Part shown: positions 54,659-61,158 of the stretch, one piece after another
How positions within the stretch are numbered: position 1 is the first letter of the stretch
How the letters are laid out: every line of letters starts with the position of its first letter
From: Gilvimarinus agarilyticus
GTDB lineage: Bacteria; Pseudomonadota; Gammaproteobacteria; Pseudomonadales; Cellvibrionaceae
Direction: 5' to 3'
Assembly (NCBI RefSeq): GCF_000832015.1
Contig: NZ_JXCJ01000001.1
Location: 3,571,489-3,632,646, forward strand
DNA: 61,158 bases
Notes under the pieces: generated by a model
Told to the model about the DNA's origin: nothing
The model's input: only the letters and a program-made list of their open reading frames with translations
The model's database searches: none
Translations under genes and position numbers: made by a program

Positions 54659-55999
54659 ATGACTATGAATAAAACAAGCTTGGCAGCCCCTCTCATGCAA
54701 TGGGTGGGTGCCCTCACAATCAGCGCTGCCGCGACCTTTGCGCAGGCAGAAACCCAGATTCTCGACCGCGTGATTGCCGTTGTCGATCAGGGCGTGGTTT
54801 TGCAAAGCGAGTTCGACGAGCGTAAAAACTCCGTATTGCAGCGGCTGCAAGGTCAGTACGAACAACTCCCTCCCATGGATGTGCTGGATCAACAAATTCT
54901 CGACCAGTTGATTTTGGAGCAACTCCAGCTCGAAGAAGCCGCCCGCTACGGCATGGAAATTTCAGATCAACAGCTCAACCAAACCATACAACAAGTCATG
55001 GCCAGCAACGGCTTTTCGTCTCTCGACGAGCTTGCGGCCGACCTCGCAAATGAAGGCATGTCGCTCGCACAGTTGCGCGAAAAAATACGCCGTGACCTGC
55101 TGATCAACCAGGTTCAGCAAGGTGTGGTCAATAACCGCATTCGTGTGACCGAGCAAGAAATCGACAATTTTCTCGCCTCCAGCGACGGCAAATTCGCCAC
55201 CTCGCCCGATTACCACCTGGGCCATATTCTGATTAGCGTTGCCTCTTCGGCCAGCCCAGAGGATGTTGCCGAGGCCGAGACTAAGGTCAATAACATTTAT
55301 CAGCAACTGCAAAACGGCGAGAGCTTTAGCCAAATGGCCATCGCCCACTCAAACGACCAAACCGCACTGGAAGGCGGCGATTTAGGCTGGCGCAAACTGG
55401 CGCAACTACCCGAGCTGTTTAGCGACGTCGTCAGCAATCTGGAGGTCGGCGATGTTTCCGAACCAATCCGCTCCGGAGCCGGCTTTCACCTGATTAAAAA
55501 TATCGAGCAACGCGGCGGCGGCGAGCAATTAGTACAACAAACCAAGGCTCGTCATATTCTGATCAAAACCTCCGAGATCATGGACGACGAGACCGCCCAG
55601 GAAAAACTCACCGAGCTTAAAGCCCAAATCGAAGACGGCGCAGACTTTGCCGAACTCGCCCGGGAAAACTCTGAAGATATTGGCTCAATGCTCGAAGGCG
55701 GTGACTTGGGCTGGGCCAGCCCCGGCATGTTTGTGCCCGCGTTTGAAAACGCCATGGCCACTACCGAAATCGATGAAATTACCGGCCCCTTTAAAAGCCA
55801 ATTTGGCTGGCACATTCTGCAGGTAACCGACCGTCGCCAAGAAGACATGAGCGACGTCGTAATTCGCAATAAAGCCGCCCAGATGATGCGCGAGCGCCGT
55901 TTTGATGAAGAGTTGCAAGTGTGGCTGCTAGAGCTGCGCGAAAATGCCTACCTCGACATTAAAGAGCTGGACGAAACTGGCGAGGGCAGCGGCGTTTAA
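54659..55999 (+). CDS. surA: Periplasmic chaperone and prolyl isomerase SurA
   Basis: About 446 residues: signal peptide ending in TFAQA, helical N-terminal chaperone domain ([20 protein letters not shown]), two parvulin domains ([13 protein letters not shown] to [26 protein letters not shown] to [10 protein letters not shown]) and a C-terminal helix. It helps outer-membrane proteins, including LptD, to fold. The exact start is one of GTG 54656, ATG 54659 or ATG 54665. It follows lptD by ten bases. Confidence 0.96.
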   Translation: MTMNKTSLAAPLMQWVGALTISAAATFAQAETQILDRVIAVVDQGVVLQSEFDERKNSVLQRLQGQYEQLPPMDVLDQQILDQLILEQLQLEEAARYGMEISDQQLNQTIQQVMASNGFSSLDELAADLANEGMSLAQLREKIRRDLLINQVQQGVVNNRIRVTEQEIDNFLASSDGKFATSPDYHLGHILISVASSASPEDVAEAETKVNNIYQQLQNGESFSQMAIAHSNDQTALEGGDLGWRKLAQLPELFSDVVSNLEVGDVSEPIRSGAGFHLIKNIEQRGGGEQLVQQTKARHILIKTSEIMDDETAQEKLTELKAQIEDGADFAELARENSEDIGSMLEGGDLGWASPGMFVPAFENAMATTEIDEITGPFKSQFGWHILQVTDRRQEDMSDVVIRNKAAQMMRERRFDEELQVWLLELRENAYLDIKELDETGEGSGV

Positions 56000-57003
56000 T
56001 GAGCCAGCCAATCGCACGCATCGCTATTACCCCCGGGGAGCCCGCTGGCATTGGCCCCGATTTAGTACTGGCGCTAAGCAAAAGTACCGGTCGCGACGAG
56101 CTGGTCGTTATCGCCGACCCTGAGCTCCTAAAAGCGCGTGCAGAGCTTTTAGGCGTTAGCGTTGACATCGTGACGGTTAAGCTCGACGACCCGGCGCGTA
56201 GCCCAAGCGCGGGCTCTTTGCATGTACTGCCGGTAGCACTTGCGACCGAGGCGGCGCCCGGCCGCCTTAACAGCGACAACGCCCGCTACGTACTTAACAC
56301 CCTTGATACCGCTATTGCTGGCTGTAAAGCTGGTCATTTTGACGCATTGGTAACCGGCCCCGTACACAAAGGTGTTATCAATGATGCCGGGGTCGCTTTT
56401 AGTGGGCACACCGAATACCTGGCCGAGCATACCGATACTCCGCGGGTGGTTATGATGCTGGCCACCGAAGGATTAAGAGTGGCGCTGGCCACAACCCACA
56501 TTCCCCTCAGAGACGTGGCCGACGCCATCACCGCTCATTTACTGCGCGAGATTATTAGCATTACCGCGCACGACTTGCGGCATAAATTTGGCATTGCGCA
56601 GCCGCGAATTTTAGTGTGTGGCTTAAACCCCCATGCAGGTGAAGGGGGGCACCTGGGCCACGAAGAGATCGACACCATTGAGCCGCTACTAAACCAGATG
56701 CGCGCCGAGGGCTACGATTTAACGGGCCCACTTCCGGCTGACACGCTGTTTACGCCTAAATATTTGCAAAATGCCGATGCCGTGCTGGCCATGTACCACG
56801 ACCAGGGTTTGCCTGTGCTTAAATATCAAGGCTTTGGCCGGGCGGTTAATATTACGCTGGGGTTGCCCATTATCCGCACATCCGTCGACCACGGCACCGC
56901 CCTTGACCTAGCCGGCAGTGGCAGCGCCGATCACGGCAGCTTGTTAACCGCCATCGATTACGCCCAAACTATGATTCATGCCCGGCGCGAGGCCAGCCAA
57001 TGA
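55999..57003 (+). CDS. pdxA: 4-hydroxythreonine-4-phosphate dehydrogenase
   Basis: A 334-residue NAD-dependent enzyme of pyridoxal 5'-phosphate synthesis. It shows [41 protein letters not shown] with a metal-site His, [17 protein letters not shown] and [13 protein letters not shown]. Length and motifs are complete. The ATG shares one base with the surA stop (TAATG). Confidence 0.97.
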   Translation: MSQPIARIAITPGEPAGIGPDLVLALSKSTGRDELVVIADPELLKARAELLGVSVDIVTVKLDDPARSPSAGSLHVLPVALATEAAPGRLNSDNARYVLNTLDTAIAGCKAGHFDALVTGPVHKGVINDAGVAFSGHTEYLAEHTDTPRVVMMLATEGLRVALATTHIPLRDVADAITAHLLREIISITAHDLRHKFGIAQPRILVCGLNPHAGEGGHLGHEEIDTIEPLLNQMRAEGYDLTGPLPADTLFTPKYLQNADAVLAMYHDQGLPVLKYQGFGRAVNITLGLPIIRTSVDHGTALDLAGSGSADHGSLLTAIDYAQTMIHARREASQ

Positions 57004-57839
57004 AAACATCTTTCACCCCCGGCTCGCCCCACCGTGCGCGCAAGCGATTTGGGCAAAACTTTTTAGTCGATCATGGCGTCATTCAGCGTATTGCCAGTGC
57101 CATACGCCCACGCCCGGGCGAGACTATCGTTGAGATTGGACCCGGCCAAGGTGCCCTTACCGAGCCTCTGGTGGTCAGCGCCGAAACCCTGCACGTTATC
57201 GAGCTCGACCGGGACCTAGTACCCTGGTTGCGGGTCCGCTTTGAAAAATACCCGGGCTTTACCCTGCACCAGGCAGACGCTCTAAAGTTTGACTTTGCAA
57301 GCTTAGAGGGCGCCAACAAACCATTACGTATTGTCGGCAACCTGCCCTATAACATCTCTACGCCTCTGATATTTCATCTGATCAGCTTTGCCGATAAAGT
57401 GCAGGACATGCACTTTATGCTGCAAAAAGAGGTGGTTAAACGGCTCGCCGCCAGCCCTGGTGAAAAAGCGTTTGGCCGGCTCTCAGTGATGGTGCAATAC
57501 TACTGTCGCGTGGAGCCATTGTTTGACGTACCACCGGGCTCATTTGACCCAGCGCCTAAAGTAGATTCGGCCATTGTCCGCATCACGCCCTACCGCGAGC
57601 TGCCACACACCGTAGGCAATATTAGAACACTGGAAAAACTCGTTACCGCTGCATTTGGCCAGCGCCGTAAAACCCTGCGCAACGCGCTTAAAAGCCTACT
57701 CGATGTGACCGACATGGATGATTTACCCGTGGACATATCAAAGCGAGCCGAGCAACTCACCATGGCAGAGTTCATCGCCCTTAGCGATGCCATAGACGAG
57801 CGCCTAAAGGACCCTAAGTACATTCAAGATGACAGATAA
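57000..57839 (+). CDS. rsmA: 16S rRNA dimethyladenosine methyltransferase
   Basis: A 279-residue KsgA-type enzyme that dimethylates two adjacent adenines near the 3' end of 16S r[29 protein letters not shown] and the catalytic [10 protein letters not shown] are all intact. The start overlaps pdxA by four bases and the end overlaps apaG by eleven. Confidence 0.97.
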   Translation: MKTSFTPGSPHRARKRFGQNFLVDHGVIQRIASAIRPRPGETIVEIGPGQGALTEPLVVSAETLHVIELDRDLVPWLRVRFEKYPGFTLHQADALKFDFASLEGANKPLRIVGNLPYNISTPLIFHLISFADKVQDMHFMLQKEVVKRLAASPGEKAFGRLSVMVQYYCRVEPLFDVPPGSFDPAPKVDSAIVRITPYRELPHTVGNIRTLEKLVTAAFGQRRKTLRNALKSLLDVTDMDDLPVDISKRAEQLTMAEFIALSDAIDERLKDPKYIQDDR

Positions 57840-58221
57840 TACCAGCTCACTACCGAACGACATTGCCATTGAGGTGAATACAGGCTTTTTAGCCGAGCAA
57901 TCTCAGCCCGAGCAACAGCGCTATGCGTTTCGCTACACAATTACCATCCGCAATCACGGCCAACACCCTGCACAGCTGTTAAGCCGCCACTGGGTGATCA
58001 CCGACGCGAACGACCAGGTGCAAGAAGTACAGGGGCTTGGCGTCATCGGGGAGCAACCCAACATTGATGCCGGCGATAGCTATACTTACACCAGTGGCGC
58101 GATACTCGCCACGCCTGCGGGCATTATGGAGGGGTCTTATGAGTTTTGCCTGCCAGATGGCCAGCGTTTTAATGCGCCGATCCCCGCATTTGCCTTGGTG
58201 CCACCGGGCGCCCTGCACTGA
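57829..58221 (+). CDS. apaG: ApaG (DUF525) domain protein
   Basis: A 130-residue beta-sandwich protein with the family marks [38 protein letters not shown] and [10 protein letters not shown]. The biochemical role of ApaG is not settled. It overlaps rsmA by eleven bases and comes just before apaH, the common arrangement. Confidence 0.95.
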   Translation: MTDNTSSLPNDIAIEVNTGFLAEQSQPEQQRYAFRYTITIRNHGQHPAQLLSRHWVITDANDQVQEVQGLGVIGEQPNIDAGDSYTYTSGAILATPAGIMEGSYEFCLPDGQRFNAPIPAFALVPPGALH

Positions 58222-58269
58222 TACCATGAATGGATTAACCGCAACCCGACACTAGCGTACCTATACACC

Positions 58270-59079
58270 ATGAGCACTTACGCCATTGGCGACATACAAG
58301 GTTGTCTGGACCCACTGCTGAGACTGTTGGATAAAATTCAATTTGATCCAACTTACGATCGATTATGGATTGCCGGCGACCTGGTAAACCGAGGCCCCAG
58401 TTCACTCGCCACGTTGCGCTATCTCTATTCACTGGGAAACTCAGTTACCGCCGTTCTTGGCAATCACGATTTACACTTTATTGCGGTCGCCTACGGGCAC
58501 AAACGCAAAAGCTCTTTTGACACACTCGACCAACTGTTACGCGCTAACGATTGCGACGAATTAATCCATTGGTTACGTCATTGCAAGTTATTGCACACCG
58601 ACTCATCGCTCGGTTACACCATGGTACACGCCGGTATCCCGCCAATCTGGAACCTAGAACAAGCCACCGCACACGCGAGGGAAGTCGAGACTATGTTGCA
58701 AAGCGACTACATAAATGACTTCCTGGCTAACATGTATGGCAACAAGCCCTGCCAATGGAAAAACAAGCTAATTGGCAACCCGCGGCTGCGTTTAATCACT
58801 AACTACTTTACCCGTATGCGTTTTTGCAGTGCAGAGGGTGAGCTGGACCTTAACAATAAGACCGCCGTAAGCGCCAATGACTTTTTGCCCTGGTTTGCGC
58901 ACCCGCACCACGCCTGTCGCCAAGAGAAAATAATTTTTGGACACTGGGCAGCCCTCGAGGGTCGGGCAGCAGCACGTAACGTTATCGCTCTGGATACCGG
59001 CTGCGTATGGGGAGGCTGTTTAACCGCCTTACGGCTTGAGGACGGCGAAATGTTTCGTACCCGCTGCCCAAAGACGTAA
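58270..59079 (+). CDS. apaH: Diadenosine tetraphosphatase
   Basis: A 269-residue metallophosphatase with AIGDIQGCLDPL, IAGDLVNRGP and VLGNHDLHFI, the GD-GD-GNHD metal-binding set, and the later IFGHWAALEG histidine. It hydrolyses Ap4A (and removes dinucleoside-derived RNA caps) to ADP. It lies 48 bases after apaG and is the last gene of the operon; no clear terminator is seen before the convergent cyclase gene. Confidence 0.96.
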   Translation: MSTYAIGDIQGCLDPLLRLLDKIQFDPTYDRLWIAGDLVNRGPSSLATLRYLYSLGNSVTAVLGNHDLHFIAVAYGHKRKSSFDTLDQLLRANDCDELIHWLRHCKLLHTDSSLGYTMVHAGIPPIWNLEQATAHAREVETMLQSDYINDFLANMYGNKPCQWKNKLIGNPRLRLITNYFTRMRFCSAEGELDLNNKTAVSANDFLPWFAHPHHACRQEKIIFGHWAALEGRAAARNVIALDTGCVWGGCLTALRLEDGEMFRTRCPKT

Positions 59080-59132
59080 ATACATTGAGCAAACGTTTTT
59101 ATGGTTCGCGCATGCTAAACCGGTAGCGATTG

Positions 59133-60437
59133 CTAATCACCAGTCTCGGCTATCACACGGTTGCGCCCGTCTTCTTTCGCGCGATAAAGCGCATCATCGG
59201 CTGCTTTAAACAGCTGTTCCACCGTTTGCCCTCCGGTTAAGGACGCCACGCCAAAGCTCGCCGTAACCTGTAGGCCGTGGTCAAACCGATGTTCGGCAAT
59301 CATTATTCGTACTTTCTCGGCTATCTGCTCGGCGTATCGGATACGGGTATTACGGCACACCAGCACAAACTCCTCCCCGCCCCAGCGGGCAAAGAGATCG
59401 GTCTCTCGAATATGTTGCTTAACTAAAGCTGAGATACCCGCCAAAATGTCATCGCCAACCGCGTGCCCGTATTGATCATTGATACGTTTAAAGTGATCGA
59501 TGTCCATCATCACGACCGATAAAGGCTTAGCACTGTGGCGCCACTCCCACAAACCAGTCTTGATCGACTCTTCGATACCATCGCGATTAAACGCCCCCGT
59601 GAGCGAGTCCATTTTGACCTTGGCTTCTAACTCTCGCGAGCGACTATCCAGCAGCTGATTGACATCCAGCAGCTCTTGCTCGCGCCGCTTACGCTCGCGA
59701 ACTTCACCATTGAGTTCCAAAATGCGGTAGCCAAGAAACAGTAAAATCAGTACCGCCCAGGCAATAATAATCGTCAGATACCAGTCTTCCGAATCCAGCC
59801 GCTGGCCGATAAACTCAATGCGGCGCAGCACAAAATGGTGCTCGCCCGGTAAATGTCCCGAGCCTGTCTGCAACTCAAGGGCAACCGTATTAGCAAACTC
59901 AGGGTGACTTAAATTGGGCGGAATCGCTTTCTCGCGTAACCACCAATTGGCGACAAAAAAATCATCAAAACCAAACTCATAATAATTTTGATCTAAGGCG
60001 GGCGAAAACTCTAACTGATTATATTTCGTTGTGGTTTCATCATTCTCAAGGCTATAACGGCTGTCATAGTTGCGCAAAAAGATCCGGACACTGTCGTTTG
60101 GCCCAGTGTAGTCAAGCCAAATTTTTATGCGCTGATACCGGCTCAAGTCCACACCCTTAATATGGCTTGGCGTCAGCTGCACCACAAAACCACAGTGGGG
60201 GTACGCAAAGCCTTCACGAAGGTGGCAGCGCCACTCGAAGTATTCACCAGAGTTTGCAAGAACCTCGACTTCACTATTGCCTCCCGAGGGGGAATCATCG
60301 TAGAGCCGGCTATCAAAGCCTTCATCGGGCGCAATGACAAAGCTTTCTTGCAGCACCCATCGCTGCCCGACGATCGCTACCGCGGTCAATACAACCAGTA
60401 CCAGCAACGCTTTTTCAAATCGCATTTTTGTTGGCAT
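59133..60437 (-). CDS. Membrane diguanylate cyclase with periplasmic sensor domain
   Basis: A 434-residue protein: first membrane segment (about 8-27), periplasmic domain of about 200 residues containing CHLREGFAYPHCGF (a cysteine pair) and beta-rich sequence resembling carbohydrate-binding CIA30/CBM-like folds, second membrane segment (about 225-243), a short coiled region and a GGDEF domain. The active site reads GGEEF (about 355) with the inhibitory site RETD nine residues before it, so synthesis and feedback control are both likely. It could supply c-di-GMP for Alg44; this is inference. A sugar-sensing role of the periplasmic part is also only a suggestion. Confidence 0.93.
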   Translation of the reverse strand: MPTKMRFEKALLVLVVLTAVAIVGQRWVLQESFVIAPDEGFDSRLYDDSPSGGNSEVEVLANSGEYFEWRCHLREGFAYPHCGFVVQLTPSHIKGVDLSRYQRIKIWLDYTGPNDSVRIFLRNYDSRYSLENDETTTKYNQLEFSPALDQNYYEFGFDDFFVANWWLREKAIPPNLSHPEFANTVALELQTGSGHLPGEHHFVLRRIEFIGQRLDSEDWYLTIIIAWAVLILLFLGYRILELNGEVRERKRREQELLDVNQLLDSRSRELEAKVKMDSLTGAFNRDGIEESIKTGLWEWRHSAKPLSVVMMDIDHFKRINDQYGHAVGDDILAGISALVKQHIRETDLFARWGGEEFVLVCRNTRIRYAEQIAEKVRIMIAEHRFDHGLQVTASFGVASLTGGQTVEQLFKAADDALYRAKEDGRNRVIAETGD

Positions 60438-60495
60438 AAGCGGCCTCGGGCCACAGCTAAAAGCGATTGCTCGCCTTCGACATTCGGTTATTCTT

Positions 60496-60501
60496 ATTAT
60501 A
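60496..60501 (-). promoter_or_regulatory. -10 box of the diguanylate cyclase gene
   Basis: A perfect TATAAT on the minus strand lies 59 bases before the cyclase start. No good -35 is found at 16-18 bases, which suggests an activator; inverted repeats lie further upstream (60552-60647). Confidence 0.45.
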
Positions 60502-60551
60502 GATCAATAGAAACGACTGATATTAATGGCACCAGGTACCAGAAGATTAAG

Positions 60552-60571
60552 GTATAGACTTACCGCTATAC
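60552..60571. repeat. Inverted repeat upstream of the cyclase promoter
   Basis: GTATAG-N8-CTATAC, perfect six-base arms. A CCAGCTGG palindrome follows at about 60583-60590. These may be binding sites for a dimeric regulator. Confidence 0.35.
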
Positions 60572-60612
60572 TAACCTATTACACCAGCTGGGTGAGTGTC
60601 TCGTTATATACC

Positions 60613-60647
60613 GTAAAGTGTCACACAGTGTGTAATGACCACTTTAC
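60613..60647. repeat. Long nested inverted repeat
   Basis: GTAAAGTG at 60613-60620 and CACTTTAC at 60640-60647 are perfect inverted arms; with one bulge the pairing goes on (TCA/TGA), and a second small repeat CACAC-A-GTGTG lies inside. Total 35 bases. It lies between the small 3'-proximal gene's terminator and the cyclase promoter. It could be an operator or an RNA hairpin. Confidence 0.5.
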
Positions 60648-60742
60648 CTTACCAGAGACCATAGGGCGAACCGCAGCGCCGCTGTTTACGGATATCACCG
60701 CTAACATGAGGCCTATTGGGTCATTATCTGGAGGTATAAAAG

Positions 60743-60773
60743 ACAAAACCCAGAGACGGGTAACGCCTCTGGG
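60743..60773 (-). terminator. Rho-independent terminator of the small downstream gene
   Basis: On the minus strand CCCAGAG-N11-CTCTGGG is followed by TTTTGTCTTTT, 33 bases after the stop of the 63-residue protein gene. The stem is seven pairs. Confidence 0.75.
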
Positions 60774-60805
60774 GAAAGGAATTGACGCTTACTGCTAGCC
60801 CGGCT

Positions 60806-60997
60806 TTAGTAACCAAGCTCCCATAAGTCATCACAGCCAAGTTGGTCTTTCAGCCTGCGGCGCTCCAGACGATCCTCCAGCTGGCGCCGTATGGTTAATT
60901 GCCGCAGGTTGCTCTCTTTGGCGGTAGTAACCGGAGAATCAGAGTCTATCTCTCTGTCATCATCCAGCAGGGCATCGTCATCGTGATCCACGGACAT
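60806..60997 (-). CDS. Small acidic/basic conserved-type protein
   Basis: A 63-residue protein with an acidic N-terminus (DHDDDALLDDDREIDSDS) and a basic helical C-terminal half (RRQLEDRLERRRLKDQLG). This layout resembles small proteins of the Pseudomonas PA3496 type, of unknown function. ATG 60997 has GAGG nine bases upstream; upstream in-frame codons are not included. A terminator follows. The assignment to a family is tentative. Confidence 0.7.
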   Translation of the reverse strand: MSVDHDDDALLDDDREIDSDSPVTTAKESNLRQLTIRRQLEDRLERRRLKDQLGCDDLWELGY

Positions 60998-61158
60998 AAG
61001 CTTTACCTCGTAACAATAGCGGAGTCGCGAACAAACATCGATGAGCTGACTAGAGGCCACCCCTAAAGCTCACAATCGCTATTTACCACAGTTTTTTGAC
61101 ATTACCTAGCTTTTTTCTTAGTGTCTAAACTGCGATTGGTTTGTGCACTAACGGTTTG
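60998..61158. other. Upstream region at window edge
   Basis: No gene is seen in the last 161 bases. The stretch is AT-rich near 61090-61120 and should hold the promoter of the small gene, but I cannot define it. Confidence 0.3.

Noticed and set aside
60613-60647. Inverted repeat considered as an integron attC site
   Set aside because: Consensus core sites are missing and no integrase or cassette is nearby.
1-61158. CRISPR arrays, tRNA or rRNA genes, insertion sequences, prophage
   Set aside because: No repeat-spacer pattern, cloverleaf, transposase or phage gene could be recognised by eye.

Overview
The window looks like a chromosomal segment of a marine, polysaccharide-handling gammaproteobacterium, most likely of the Cellvibrionaceae/Cellvibrionales type. 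This is inferred from the lptD-surA-pdxA-rsmA-apaG-apaH block with neighbouring amgK-murU, the gspE-to-gspD type II secretion operon, a secreted protein with a long poly-serine linker of the kind common in Cellvibrio, Saccharophagus and Teredinibacter, and a roughly even GC content. No rRNA, tRNA, CRISPR array, transposase or phage gene was recognised.

Region 1 (1-15557, minus strand) is a complete-looking alginate-type exopolysaccharide operon, read algD, algA, alg8, alg44, algK, algE, algI, algJ, algF, algX, algL, algG, with algG cut by the window edge. All the module types of the Pseudomonas system are present: GDP-mannuronate supply (AlgD/AlgA), c-di-GMP-gated polymerase (Alg8/Alg44), periplasmic scaffold and export (AlgK, AlgE, AlgX, AlgL, AlgG) and O-acetylation (AlgI, AlgJ, AlgF, AlgX). 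The order differs from that of Pseudomonas. The most striking point is that the AlgG homologue has lost the DPHD catalytic motif (it reads DAAD), while the lyase AlgL keeps its key residues. The locus may therefore make an un-epimerised, acetylated polymannuronate.

Region 2 (15558-19780) holds the algD upstream region, a doubtful small ORF, the tryptophan genes trpG-trpD-trpC and a conserved membrane protein of unknown function.

Region 3 (19983-31780) makes and exports a rhamnose-containing surface glycan. It has rmlBACD and a glycosyltransferase on the plus strand. Facing it on the minus strand are another glycosyltransferase, a giant four-domain glycosyltransferase and a Wzm/Wzt ABC exporter with a C-terminal glycan-binding domain on Wzt.

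Region 4 (31808-43481, minus) is a type II secretion operon (gspE F G H I J K L M C D), preceded by a periplasmic parvulin and followed by a small NTF2-like lipoprotein behind a terminator. Upstream lie two probably well expressed secreted proteins of unknown function (43813-44499 and 44784-46376), each with its own terminator. They are candidates for secreted or surface-displayed products.

Region 5 (46797-61158) is mostly housekeeping: rpe, a membrane acyltransferase, murU-amgK (peptidoglycan recycling), a methyltransferase with a beta-sandwich tail, then lptD-surA-pdxA-rsmA-apaG-apaH. A membrane diguanylate cyclase with a periplasmic domain and a small acidic/basic protein end the window. 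The cyclase could feed the c-di-GMP-dependent Alg44, but nothing in the sequence ties the two together directly.
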